64,000 nt of DNA from Bradyrhizobium sp. WSM471 (GTDB lineage: Bacteria > Pseudomonadota > Alphaproteobacteria > Rhizobiales > Xanthobacteraceae), in contig NZ_CM001442.1 of NCBI RefSeq assembly GCF_000244915.1, positions 4,650,001-4,714,000 on the forward strand, written 5' to 3'. Positions within the stretch are counted from its first letter, which is position 1. The number at the start of each line of letters is the position of its first letter. Under the pieces are notes generated by a model, which was not told the DNA's origin, did no database searches, and saw only the letters and a list, made by a program, of their open reading frames with translations. Below are positions 29,085 to 37,705 of the stretch, in pieces. The position numbers and the translations under genes were made by a program.

Positions 29085-30004
29085 CCATCGCTATCCCGAC
29101 AACACCGGGCCGGCCGGCAGCCCCTGACTGGGTACGCCGGCTGCCCGAATATTTGACGATCTGGGTGCCGCTGCTGTTTTCCGCCGCGCACCTCATTGCG
29201 TTCTCGCTCTGGACGATCTGGATATCATTCACGCCGTCCACTCTGGTCCCGATCTCGGGCTGGGTCGGTTTACGCAACTATTCTTCGGTTGCAGCATCGC
29301 GGAACTGGCAGATTGCCTTGGACAATCTGTTGCTGTTTGGCAGCGGCTTCGTGTTGCTGAGTCTGGCGGCCGGTCTCATCCTTGCGATCCTGCTCGATCA
29401 GCGCATTCGCGGCGAGAACCTGCTGCGGTCCATCTTCCTCTATCCTCTGGCGGTGTCATTCGTGGTCACCGGCACGGTCTGGAGTTGGCTGCTCAATCCT
29501 GGCCTCGGGATCCAGAAGCTGGTCCGCGACCTCGGCTGGAGCTCCTTCCGGTTCGACTGGCTGATCGACCGCGACATGGCCATTTGGACCATTGTCATCG
29601 CTGCGATCTGGCAATCCTCCGGTTTCGCCATGGCGCTGTTCCTCGCCGGCCTCCGCTCCGTCGACGCCGACCTGATCAAGGCGGCGCAGATCGACGGCGC
29701 CGGACCGATCCGAATGTACCGGCGCGTCATCCTGCCGACCCTTTGGCCGATCACCATCACCGTCATCGTCATCCAGCTGCAGTTCGCGATTTCGACCTTC
29801 GACCTCGTCCGCGCGCTCACCAATGGTGGGCCTGGGATCGCCACCCAGCTGCCAGCCCTCGTCGTCTACGACCTGATGTTCCAGCGCAGCCTGCTCGGAC
29901 GCGGAGCGGCGGCGGCAGTGCTGATGTTGCTCATTCTTCTCGCGGTTTTGCTGCCCTATGCAGCGTGGCGTTATGTCCAGCGGCGGCGTGCGATCCATGC
30001 GTGA
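29081..30004 (+). CDS. Sugar ABC transporter permease (MalF-like)
   Basis: First inner-membrane channel subunit of the importer, 307 residues with about six helices. The cytoplasmic EAA loop that docks the ATPase reads IKAAQIDGAGPIRMYRRVIL. Translation appears to begin at TTG 29081, which overlaps the stop of the binding-protein gene (TTGA), so initiation is probably by coupling; no ATG lies near the expected start. It overlaps the second permease by 8 bases if that starts at 29997. Confidence 0.92.
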   Translation: MTIAIPTTPGRPAAPDWVRRLPEYLTIWVPLLFSAAHLIAFSLWTIWISFTPSTLVPISGWVGLRNYSSVAASRNWQIALDNLLLFGSGFVLLSLAAGLILAILLDQRIRGENLLRSIFLYPLAVSFVVTGTVWSWLLNPGLGIQKLVRDLGWSSFRFDWLIDRDMAIWTIVIAAIWQSSGFAMALFLAGLRSVDADLIKAAQIDGAGPIRMYRRVILPTLWPITITVIVIQLQFAISTFDLVRALTNGGPGIATQLPALVVYDLMFQRSLLGRGAAAAVLMLLILLAVLLPYAAWRYVQRRRAIHA

Positions 30005-30854
30005 GCGAACCCTCGCGCCAGGCCGGATTCTGATCTATCTCGTCGTCTCGCTGATCGCTGCAGCATGGCTCGCGCCATTGGCTGTTGTCGTGCTGAACTC
30101 GCTCCGCACCAACGAGGAGATCGCGCAGGCCTCGATGATCGGCTGGCCGAAGCAATGGGCATGGAGCAACTACGCCGCCGCCTGGAGCGGTTTCTGCGTC
30201 GCCGAGACCTGCGCCGGCATCCGGCCGTACATGCTGAACTCCGCGCTGGTCACGATCCCTGCGACGATTTTCTCGACCCTGCTCGGTGCTGTCGCCGGTT
30301 ACGCCGTGTCGCTCTGGCGTTTTCGCGGCGATAGCTGGATCTACGGCATCGTGACTCTTGGGCTCTTCCTTCCCCAGCAGATGCGCTTGCTTCCCTGGAC
30401 CATCGTGTTGCGCGATACGGGCCTCATGAACACGCTGACGGGGCTGGTCGTGATCCACACGATCCAGGGGCTCTCCTTTACCGTCTTGTTCTGCCGAAAC
30501 TACTACACTGCCATCCCGCAGGATTTGATAAGAGCTGCGCGCATCGATGGCGCAGGCTTCTTTCGTATTTTCTGGCGCATCATCCTGCCGCTCTCGCCGC
30601 CGATTCTGGTCGTCACCGTGATCTGGCAGTTCACGCATATCTGGAACGAATTTCTCTACGGCGTGACATTCACGACAGGTCAGCAGCAGCCGGTCACCGC
30701 CGCGCTGATCGCGCTATCCGCCGCGGTCGCCGACATCCCGCAGCATGGCGTGCAAAGCGCGGCGGTGATGATCGCCGCCTTGCCGACCCTGCTGATCTAT
30801 CTGATCGGCGGCAAATATTTCGTGCGCGGCCTCACCGCCGGCGCCGTGAAATGA
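29997..30854 (+). CDS. Sugar ABC transporter permease (MalG-like)
   Basis: Second membrane subunit, 285 residues from the ATG giving MRERTLAPGRIL; an in-frame ATG at 29973 is an alternative. Six predicted helices, with the EAA loop LIRAARIDGAGFFRIFWRI near residue 180 and a following helix LSPPILVVTVIWQF. An unusual short periplasmic segment with two cysteines (FCVAETCAGI) follows the first helix. It overlaps the upstream permease and ends 10 bases before the ATPase gene. Confidence 0.92.
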   Translation: MRERTLAPGRILIYLVVSLIAAAWLAPLAVVVLNSLRTNEEIAQASMIGWPKQWAWSNYAAAWSGFCVAETCAGIRPYMLNSALVTIPATIFSTLLGAVAGYAVSLWRFRGDSWIYGIVTLGLFLPQQMRLLPWTIVLRDTGLMNTLTGLVVIHTIQGLSFTVLFCRNYYTAIPQDLIRAARIDGAGFFRIFWRIILPLSPPILVVTVIWQFTHIWNEFLYGVTFTTGQQQPVTAALIALSAAVADIPQHGVQSAAVMIAALPTLLIYLIGGKYFVRGLTAGAVK

Positions 30855-30864
30855 TCGGATTGTC

Positions 30865-31974
30865 ATGGCAGCACTAAGCATTCGCTCCCTGTCCAAGCGC
30901 TACGCCAATCTGGAGGTGCTGAAGGGCATCGATCTCGACATCGAGAGCGGTGAATTCACTGTGCTCGTCGGACCATCCGGCTGCGGCAAGTCCACGCTGC
31001 TCAACATCATCGCCGGGCTCGACCTCCCGAGTGCAGGCACCGTGGAAATCGGCGGGCGTATCGTCAACGACGTTCCGCCGAAGGACCGCGACATCGCCAT
31101 GGTGTTCCAGTCCTACGCGCTCTATCCGTCGATGACGGTGCGCCAGAACATCACCTTCGGCATGGAATGCCGCCACGTACCAAAGGCGGAGCAGGAGAAA
31201 GCCCTGGCGAATGTGGCCAGGCTGCTCCAGATCGAGCCGCTGCTCGGCCGCAAGCCGTCGCAGCTCTCCGGCGGCCAGCGTCAGCGTGTGGCGATGGGCC
31301 GGGCGCTGGTGCGCGATCCCCTGCTCTTCCTGTTCGACGAGCCGCTCTCCAATCTCGACGCCAAGCTGCGCGTCGAGATGCGGATGGAGATCAAGCGCCT
31401 GCATCAGCGCATCGGCGCCACCATCGTCTATGTCACCCACGACCAGATCGAGGCGATGACGATGGCGACGCGCATTGCTGTGATGCACCGGGGCGTGGTG
31501 CAGCAGTTTGCCGACCCTGACACCGTGTATCGCTATCCCGCCAATCTGTTCGTGGCCCGTTTCATGGGCTCGCCGCCGATGAACACGATGCCGGCACGGC
31601 TAGAGGCCGATGCCGGCGGGCCGGTGGTCGTGATCGGCGCGGGACGGCCGGACGAGGTCCACCTCCGCCTTGGCCAATACGACGCGGCGGCCCCCTTCGT
31701 CGGCCGTGACGTGGTGATCGGGATCAGGCCGGAATGCATCGCCGAGGGCAGCCGGGTGTTCTCCGCCGATCCGCCCGTCGTCGTCAACGCGCCGGTGGAG
31801 ATGGTCGAGCCGACGGGGGCCGAAACGATCGTGCTGCTGCGGCTTGGGGGCGAGCCTGCGCTGGCGCGCATCACGCCGGACATCCGCCCCACACCGGGCG
31901 CCGCCGCCCCGTTTGCGCTCGACACGCGCCGCATCTGCCTGTTCGACCCCGAGACGGAGCGACTGATCGCATGA
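30865..31974 (+). CDS. Sugar ABC transporter ATP-binding protein (UgpC/MalK type)
   Basis: Energises the importer. The 369 residues have a complete nucleotide-binding domain: Walker A GPSGCGKST (about 38-46), Q-loop VFQSYALYP, signature LSGGQRQR, Walker B LLFLFDEPLSNLD and the H-loop YVTHDQIEA. A C-terminal TOBE/MalK-type regulatory domain follows (about 240-369, VVIGIRPECIAEGS). The stop overlaps the SDR start as ATGA, so the dehydrogenase is made from the same transcript. Confidence 0.94.
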   Translation: MAALSIRSLSKRYANLEVLKGIDLDIESGEFTVLVGPSGCGKSTLLNIIAGLDLPSAGTVEIGGRIVNDVPPKDRDIAMVFQSYALYPSMTVRQNITFGMECRHVPKAEQEKALANVARLLQIEPLLGRKPSQLSGGQRQRVAMGRALVRDPLLFLFDEPLSNLDAKLRVEMRMEIKRLHQRIGATIVYVTHDQIEAMTMATRIAVMHRGVVQQFADPDTVYRYPANLFVARFMGSPPMNTMPARLEADAGGPVVVIGAGRPDEVHLRLGQYDAAAPFVGRDVVIGIRPECIAEGSRVFSADPPVVVNAPVEMVEPTGAETIVLLRLGGEPALARITPDIRPTPGAAAPFALDTRRICLFDPETERLIA

Positions 31975-32738
31975 CAAGAACGAGCTATGCCGGTCTTAGG
32001 GATCGCGTGGTGTTGATCACCGGTGGCGCCAGCGGCATCGGTGCCGCCTTCGTGCGGGCGTTCGCGGCGCAAGGGGCGCGCGTCGCGTTCCTGGATCTCG
32101 ATGAAGCAGCCGGCCAGGCGCTCGTCGCGGAAGTGAAGGCGGCGACCGGAACTGTACCCCTGTACGTGCCCTGCGACCTCCTCGACATCGACGCCTTGCG
32201 CGGCGCCATGGCGCAGGTGCACAGATCGCTTGGCGATGCCGCGGTTCTCGTCAACAACGCCGCCAATGATCAGCGTCAGGTGCTGGCCGAGGTGACCCCG
32301 GCCGAGTTCGACTGGATGATCGGCGTCAACCTCAAGCACGTCTTCTTTGCCGCGCAAGCGGTGGTGCCGCAGATGCAGGCGCGCGGCGGCGGTTCGATCA
32401 TCAACATGTCATCGATTGCCTGGATGCGCGGCGCGCCGGGGCTGCCGGTCTACGCCGCTGCGAAGGCCGCCATCGTCGGCTTCACCAACTCCCTGGCCCG
32501 GTCGCTCGGGCCCGACCGCATCCGCGTCAACGCGATCGCGCCGGGGATGGTGATCACGGAGCGCCAGCGCCAGCTGTGGTATCCGGACGACCATGCGATC
32601 GCCGAGCTGCGCACGCGTCAGGCTATTCCCGACGCGGTGACGCCCGATGACATCGCCAACATGGCGCTGTTCCTCGCTTCCGATGAGAGCCAGCGCGTCA
32701 CGCGGCAGTGTTTTCAGGTCGACGCGGGTCTCGGCTAG
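31971..32738 (+). CDS. SDR-family dehydrogenase, resembling aldose (xylose/arabinose) 1-dehydrogenases
   Basis: NAD(P)-dependent oxidoreductase of 255 residues. The nucleotide motif is TGGASGIG, NNAAND replaces the usual NNAG, and the catalytic Ser-Tyr-Lys is complete (NMSSIAW, then PVYAAAKAA). From memory, the stretches CDLLDIDAL, VLVNNAANDQR, VNLKHVFFAAQAV and RQRQLWYP resemble Caulobacter D-xylose dehydrogenase more than generic FabG, so oxidation of an imported aldose to its lactone is a reasonable inference. It starts in ATGA overlap with the ATPase gene and appears to be the last gene of the operon. Confidence 0.88.
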   Translation: MTRTSYAGLRDRVVLITGGASGIGAAFVRAFAAQGARVAFLDLDEAAGQALVAEVKAATGTVPLYVPCDLLDIDALRGAMAQVHRSLGDAAVLVNNAANDQRQVLAEVTPAEFDWMIGVNLKHVFFAAQAVVPQMQARGGGSIINMSSIAWMRGAPGLPVYAAAKAAIVGFTNSLARSLGPDRIRVNAIAPGMVITERQRQLWYPDDHAIAELRTRQAIPDAVTPDDIANMALFLASDESQRVTRQCFQVDAGLG

Positions 32739-32862
32739 AGCCTGTACTCACAAACCCGAGTTGCCTCGTAGAGGTCCACTCCGCATCCGAGAGCAGTCGC
32801 GTTGGCGTACCTCACCCTGGGTCCGAGTTGGGGCCAGAAGGCGACCTCCCCGATGAACTGGA

Positions 32863-33675
32863 CTACTCGGTCCTTGGCTGCGAAGCCCAATCGACCGAAT
32901 GCCGCCCTGGCCGCTGCGGCAGGATAGCGACGAGCAAGACGATTGCAGCGAGAAGGACCACGGAAGCTAAAGGACGACTCAGGGCGAGCCCGCCATGGCT
33001 GACTGGCTTGTCCAGAAAATCTCCAACGGTGGCCCCCAGAGGACGCGTGAGAATGAAGGCCGCCCAGAATAGAAAAACCCGCGATACCCTGGTCCAGTAG
33101 TACAGCGCCGCAAGCACCAAAAGTCCCGCACCAAACAGTAGAGCGCCTCCATCGTATCCCAGCCCGGAGTCGTCAGCGACCCAATCTCCGAGAGCGGTAC
33201 CCAAGGTTTGCGAAAACGTAATGGTGATCCAATAGAATAGTTCGGTCTTTGGGGACGTTACCGTGTCGACATTCACCGAGCCCAAGGTCGTGTACCATGC
33301 AGCAAGGGAACAAAGCACACAGGCCAGCAAGATGGATGAGCCTCCCACATAACCAATCCCCAATGAACGATCAAAAAAATCCGCCAACGCGGTACCCACG
33401 GTGGTGGAAGCAACGATGGCCAGCCAGTAGACCCAAGGATTGAACTTCGGCGTCGAAATCTGAGCAATGACTGCGGCAACGAAAATGGCCAGAAAGATAG
33501 CCGTTCCGATCAGATATCCGCCGTTTTGGGCGTTCTGATCTGCGTGCAGCCAGCTCATGGTCACCGCGTCGCCGCCCGTTTCGCCCAGCGTGGTGGCTAA
33601 GATTTTGATTATCCAGAAGCCGAACGTGACGGCAGGTACTTTGCTGATAATATCATCTGCGCTCTGGGGCCTCAT
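32863..33675 (-). CDS. COG4705/DUF347 membrane protein with four internal repeats
   Basis: Integral membrane protein of about eight helices. The start at MRPQSADDIISK is preferred over a longer frame (to 33753) with an unlikely leader; 270 residues. Four repeats each begin with a helix carrying T-x-G-x4-D: KILATTLGETGGDAV, ASTTVGTALADFF, FSQTLGTALGDWV and LTRPLGATVGDFL. This fourfold pattern is the mark of the DUF347 family, whose function is not established as far as I know. It stands alone between the sugar operon and lpxB. Confidence 0.87.
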   Translation of the reverse strand: MRPQSADDIISKVPAVTFGFWIIKILATTLGETGGDAVTMSWLHADQNAQNGGYLIGTAIFLAIFVAAVIAQISTPKFNPWVYWLAIVASTTVGTALADFFDRSLGIGYVGGSSILLACVLCSLAAWYTTLGSVNVDTVTSPKTELFYWITITFSQTLGTALGDWVADDSGLGYDGGALLFGAGLLVLAALYYWTRVSRVFLFWAAFILTRPLGATVGDFLDKPVSHGGLALSRPLASVVLLAAIVLLVAILPQRPGRHSVDWASQPRTE

Positions 33676-33867
33676 TGACCCACTCCTCAATACCTCGGTT
33701 GCCGGTGCGGACTGGCCAGCAAACCAAACGCTGCAAGCACCTGAAGGTGCCACTCAAAAATTCAGCCGGTGAACCGCTGGAGGACCGCTTTGGGTCCACA
33801 AGCCGCCGATCCCGCTTCAGGAGGCTTCCGCTTTGCGCTGGCAAGCCGACGCTTGGGAGTACACGTC

Positions 33868-35049
33868 CTAGCTAACCCGCCTGCCCTTGCGCATGGTCGC
33901 CAGCACGATATCCGCTGCGAGCACGCTCGGCGACGTGTTGCCGGTCGACATGATCGCATCGAGCTGGGCGAACGCTTCCACCTGCTGCCGGCGCAGCGGT
34001 GAATCGGTCAGCAGCTCCGACAGCACAGGCGCCAGCTTCTCCGGCGTGCAGTCTTCCTGCAGGAACTCCGGGATGACATCCTTGCCGATCACGAGATTGG
34101 CGAGGATCACCGAGGAGACGCGGATCGCGCGGCGCAGGATGAAGGCTTCGATCGCGCCGACGCGATAGGCCGTCACCATCGGGATGCCCGATAGCGCGAG
34201 CTCCAGCGTCACCGTGCCGGATTTTGCCAGTGCCGCGCGCGCGATGCGGAAGGCGGCGCGCTTCTCGTTCTCGCCGACCACGATTTGAGGCTTGACCGGC
34301 CAGCTCGCGATGCCTTCGCAGATGGTGGCTTCGAGATGCGGCATGGTCGGCAGCATCAGCTCGAACGTGCGGCCCTCCGTCTGCAATCGGCCGAGCGTGG
34401 CGCCGAACACATCGAGATGGTGCCTGATCTCGCTGCGGCGGCTGCCGGGCAACACCAGCAAGACCGGCGCCTCGCCGTCGCGGCGCGCCTGCTCCTCCGC
34501 GTTCGGCCGCAGCGAGGGCAATTGCTCGATCAGGGGATGGCCGACATAGCTGCATGGCGGGCCGCCGAGCTTGCGATATTCCTCCGGCTCGAACGGCAAC
34601 AGGCCGAGCACATGGTCGACATAGCCGAGCATGGTCCGCGCTCGCCCCGGCCGCCAGGCCCAGAGCTGCGGCGAGACGTAGTCGACGATCGGGATCGCCG
34701 GATTGCGCGTCCGCACGCGGCGGGCGACACGGTGGGTGAAGTCGGGGCTGTCGATGATGACGAGCGCGTCCGGCGCGGCTTCGGTCACGGCCTCCGCGGT
34801 CTCGCGGATCAGCCGCAGGATCTTCGGCAATTGCTGCACGACCGCGGCGAAGCCCACGATCGAAAGCTGCTCGATCGGAAACAGCGTCTCGAGGCCCTGG
34901 CGCGCCATGGTGTGGCCGCCGACGCCCACGAACTGCACGCCGTCGCCGAGGCGCTGGCGCAGCACCTTCATCAAGGCGCTGCCAAGCCGGTCGCCGGATT
35001 CCTCCGTGGCGATCAGGAAGATCTTGCGCTTGGGATCGCGGCCTTGCAT
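33868..35049 (-). CDS. lpxB: Lipid-A-disaccharide synthase
   Basis: Condenses UDP-2,3-diacylglucosamine with lipid X to form the lipid A disaccharide at the inner membrane. The start ATG at 35049 overlaps the lpxI stop (TGATG); 393 residues. GT-B glycosyltransferase with N-terminal IFLIATEESGDRLG, VGGHTMARQG, IDSPDFTHRVA, YVSPQLWAWRPGR, YVGHPL and LPGSRRSEI, and the C-terminal donor site SGTVTLELALSGIPMV. It is the last gene of the lpxA-lpxI-lpxB segment. Confidence 0.96.
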   Translation of the reverse strand: MQGRDPKRKIFLIATEESGDRLGSALMKVLRQRLGDGVQFVGVGGHTMARQGLETLFPIEQLSIVGFAAVVQQLPKILRLIRETAEAVTEAAPDALVIIDSPDFTHRVARRVRTRNPAIPIVDYVSPQLWAWRPGRARTMLGYVDHVLGLLPFEPEEYRKLGGPPCSYVGHPLIEQLPSLRPNAEEQARRDGEAPVLLVLPGSRRSEIRHHLDVFGATLGRLQTEGRTFELMLPTMPHLEATICEGIASWPVKPQIVVGENEKRAAFRIARAALAKSGTVTLELALSGIPMVTAYRVGAIEAFILRRAIRVSSVILANLVIGKDVIPEFLQEDCTPEKLAPVLSELLTDSPLRRQQVEAFAQLDAIMSTGNTSPSVLAADIVLATMRKGRRVS

Positions 35050-35918
35050 CACGCCGGCAGGCCGATGACGAAGAGATATTTGGCGTCGGCGAGCGCGATC
35101 ATCGCCTCCGGCTCGGCGGCGATGGTGTTGCCGGCAACGACGGCGATCCCAGCCAGCCCTGCGGCGGCGACGCCCTCGAGGGTGCGCGGGCCGATCGTCG
35201 GCAGGTCGAAGCGCAGATCCTGCCCGCTCTTTGGGACCTTCACCAGCACGCCCCGCCCGGTGGCCGCGCGGATGCGACCCTCTTCGCGCAGCCGTGCCAC
35301 GCGCGCGAGCAGCGCATCGGTGCCCTCGATGTCCTCGACCGCCACCACATGGCCGTCGATCACGACCGCAGCCTGGCCGATGTCGAACGGACCGAGCGCG
35401 GTCAGCACCGCGCGTCCGCGCTCGATGTCGGTCTTGCCGGTGTCGCTCGGCCAGGCGCGGCTGATGCAGCCCTCGGGCATTAAGAGGTCGGGCGCGACAT
35501 CCTTGATGCCGACCATGCGAAAGCCGCCCTGCTCGAGAATGCGCCCGACGCCGGACAACAAATGGTCGTCGCCGCCGCGGAAGGCGCGGATGACATGGCC
35601 GAGCAGCCGAAGCGTCGTGAAGTCGACCCGGACCTCCGAGAGCGAAGGCCTCACCAGCGTGCCGATGAAGATCAGGTCGCGGCAGCCCTCCTCGCGAAAC
35701 AGCCGCATGGCGCGGCCGAGCTGGCCGACCGAGATCCAGCGATGACGGAATTTCTCCACCCGTGCCGGATCGCAGGCTCCCCGAAGCGGAAACAACACCG
35801 GCGTGATGCCGCGGGCGGCGAGCGAGTCGGCGACAGCGAACGGCATCGCACCGCCGCCAGCGACCACGCCGACCGGCGATGAAATCTCCGAAGCCGCCGA
35901 TGTCATGCCTGCGGCCAT
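35049..35918 (-). CDS. lpxI: UDP-2,3-diacylglucosamine diphosphatase LpxI
   Basis: Hydrolyses UDP-2,3-diacylglucosamine to lipid X and UMP, the alphaproteobacterial alternative to LpxH. The start at MAAGMTSAASEIS, 7 bases after the lpxA stop, gives 289 residues; the longer frame overlaps lpxA and is not credible. DUF1009 architecture: an N-terminal domain with GVVAGGGAMPFAVAD, a middle FRGGDDHLLSGV segment that carries the catalytic aspartate region, and a C-terminal domain (VKVPKSGQDLRFDLPTIG). It overlaps lpxB as TGATG. Confidence 0.95.
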   Translation of the reverse strand: MAAGMTSAASEISSPVGVVAGGGAMPFAVADSLAARGITPVLFPLRGACDPARVEKFRHRWISVGQLGRAMRLFREEGCRDLIFIGTLVRPSLSEVRVDFTTLRLLGHVIRAFRGGDDHLLSGVGRILEQGGFRMVGIKDVAPDLLMPEGCISRAWPSDTGKTDIERGRAVLTALGPFDIGQAAVVIDGHVVAVEDIEGTDALLARVARLREEGRIRAATGRGVLVKVPKSGQDLRFDLPTIGPRTLEGVAAAGLAGIAVVAGNTIAAEPEAMIALADAKYLFVIGLPA

Positions 35919-35925
35919 CCCATCA

Positions 35926-36717
35926 TCACTTCGCGATGGCGGGAAGACAGAGCGGGCGCTTGCCCTTGCCGATGAAGTCGAGAATTTCGCCGATCGCCGG
36001 ATCTTCACCGGCGAGCGGCCGCGCCGCCTCCAGGCGTTCGGCAAAGGTCGCGGGGCCATGGAAGAGCTTCTGATAGAACGCGCGCACGGTCGCAAGCCGC
36101 TGCTTGGTGAACTTGCGCCGCTTCATGCCGATCAGGTTGAGGCCTTCGAGCACGGCATATTGGCCGTTGACGAGGCCGAACGGAATGACGTCGTCGCGCA
36201 CGCCGCACACGCCGCCGACCATAACTTGCGGGCCGATGCGGGTGAACTGGTGCACCGCGGACAGACCGCCGATGAAGACGAAATCACCGATCTCGCAGTG
36301 ACCGCCGAGCGTGGCCGAGGTCGCGAAGATCACGTCGTTGCCGACATGGCAGTCATGGCCGACATGGCTGCAATTCATGAAATAGTTGCGGTCGCCGACC
36401 TCTGTGATGCCACCGCCTGCGACCGTGCCGGCGTTCATGGTCACGGACTCGCGGATCGTGCAGCCCGAACCGATCTTGAGCTTCGTCAATTCGCCACGAT
36501 AGCTGAGCGATTGCGGCGGCGTGCCGAGCGAGGCGAACGGATAGATGGTACAATCGTCACCGATCGTGGTCTGCGCGGTGATATGCACATGTCCGATCAG
36601 CTTGCAGTTACTGCCGATCACGACATGCGGGCCGATGATGCAGAAGGGGCCGATCTCGGTGCCCTCGCCGATCACGGCGCCGTCCGCGATCCGTGCGGTG
36701 GGATCAATCTTACTCAT
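35926..36717 (-). CDS. lpxA: UDP-N-acetylglucosamine O-acyltransferase
   Basis: First committed step of lipid A synthesis. The ATG at 36717 is used rather than the preceding TTG; 263 residues. The left-handed beta-helix hexapeptide repeats fill residues 1-185 (IGEGTEIGPFCIIG, IGDFVFIGG), the catalytic histidine is in NCSHVGHDCHVG, and the C-terminal helical domain has GLNLIGMKRR. In the common gene order lpxD-fabZ-lpxA it should follow fabZ closely. Here a KTSC gene on the other strand intervenes, so lpxA presumably has its own promoter within 36718-36892. Confidence 0.96.
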   Translation of the reverse strand: MSKIDPTARIADGAVIGEGTEIGPFCIIGPHVVIGSNCKLIGHVHITAQTTIGDDCTIYPFASLGTPPQSLSYRGELTKLKIGSGCTIRESVTMNAGTVAGGGITEVGDRNYFMNCSHVGHDCHVGNDVIFATSATLGGHCEIGDFVFIGGLSAVHQFTRIGPQVMVGGVCGVRDDVIPFGLVNGQYAVLEGLNLIGMKRRKFTKQRLATVRAFYQKLFHGPATFAERLEAARPLAGEDPAIGEILDFIGKGKRPLCLPAIAK

Positions 36718-36892
36718 CAAGCAATCTGACTCATCAAGAAGGTCTGATTAGGTGTTGAAGTCGCTCGGTTTTCCGCTGGTTAGCGCGACTATGCCCGATC
36801 TGTCCAGTGACGTATGATCTCTCCGTGTTTCAAGGGCCGGGTGAAGCAGTCTTCCCGGCTCATCAACAAGTTCATGCGGAGCTTCAGGTATC

Positions 36893-37237
36893 GTGGTCAG
36901 GGCCCTGGCACTTCTCCTCGCACAGCTCGTGACCGCGCCGATCGTGTCCGAGACGATCGAGACCGCCGAACACCGCCCCATCGACCTCGCGACATTCGAA
37001 TGCCGCGACATCAGCCGCAGCACGGTGCTCCAACGGGTCTGCTACGACCGTGCGCAGCAGGGCCTCGTCGTAGCAGTGAACGGCGCTTACGATCGCTATT
37101 GCGGCGTGCCGGTCGACACCGTCGAGCGCCTGCTGGGCGCGCCGTCCATGGGACAGTTCTTCAACCAGAACATCAAGCGCGAGGTCAGCGGCGGACGCTA
37201 CGCGTGTCCTGCGCGCGAGCGTATCCAGAGAAGTTGA
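36893..37237 (+). CDS. Exported KTSC-domain protein
   Basis: The GTG start gives a short hydrophobic leader (MVRALALLLAQLVTAPIVS) and 114 residues in all. The body fits the KTSC domain: SRSTVLQRVCYDRAQQGLVV, then GAYDRYCGVP, a V-x-x-LLGAPSMGQFFN segment and an IK-terminated strand. KTSC domains occur fused to nucleic-acid enzymes or alone; the role is unknown. Two or three cysteines (FECRD, VCYD, YCGVP, YACP) suggest disulphides in the periplasm. It is antisense to, and splits, the fabZ-lpxA junction, ending 7 bases from the fabZ stop. Confidence 0.72.
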   Translation: MVRALALLLAQLVTAPIVSETIETAEHRPIDLATFECRDISRSTVLQRVCYDRAQQGLVVAVNGAYDRYCGVPVDTVERLLGAPSMGQFFNQNIKREVSGGRYACPARERIQRS

Positions 37238-37243
37238 TCCCGC

Positions 37244-37705
37244 TCAGTCGGTCAGCATGGCGCCGACGTCGGCCTCCGCAACCACCTGGCCGTTGACCTT
37301 GGCGTCGCCGTGAAACCACCACATGGCCTTGCGGCGGCCGATTGAGCGCATGTGATATTCGATGGTATCGCCGGGCAGCACCGGCTTACGGAACTTGCAC
37401 TTGTCGATGGTCAGGAAATACACCGCGCGCGGCTTCTCGGTGCCCTCGACCGACTTGATGCCGATCACACCCGCGGTCTGCGCCATCGCTTCGATCATCA
37501 TGACGCCGGGATAGACCGGGCGATCGGGAAAGTGGCCCTGGAACGGCGGCTCGTTGAAGGTGACGTTCTTGATGCCGATGCCGCTGTAATCGGTGCGGAT
37601 GTTGATCACGCGATCGATCAGCAGCATCGGAAAGCGGTGCGGGAGCGTTTGCAGGATCATGTTGATGTCCACAAGCTCGAACCTGACCGGTGCTTCGTCC
37701 GTCAC
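37244..37705 (-). CDS. fabZ: 3-hydroxyacyl-ACP dehydratase FabZ
   Basis: Dehydrates 3-hydroxyacyl-ACP in fatty acid elongation and competes with LpxA/LpxD for its substrate. The start is a GTG ([14 protein letters not shown]) that overlaps the lpxD stop as GTGA; 153 residues. Hot-dog fold with the catalytic histidine in [13 protein letters not shown] and glutamate in [11 protein letters not shown], plus [11 protein letters not shown]. Frames extending to 37780 would invade lpxD and are rejected. Confidence 0.96.
   Translation of the reverse strand: MTDEAPVRFELVDINMILQTLPHRFPMLLIDRVINIRTDYSGIGIKNVTFNEPPFQGHFPDRPVYPGVMMIEAMAQTAGVIGIKSVEGTEKPRAVYFLTIDKCKFRKPVLPGDTIEYHMRSIGRRKAMWWFHGDAKVNGQVVAEADVGAMLTD

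Noticed and set aside
33736..33751. GCACCTGAAGGTGC hairpin as lpxB terminator
   Set aside because: Short stem, no T-run and more than 100 bases from the stop.
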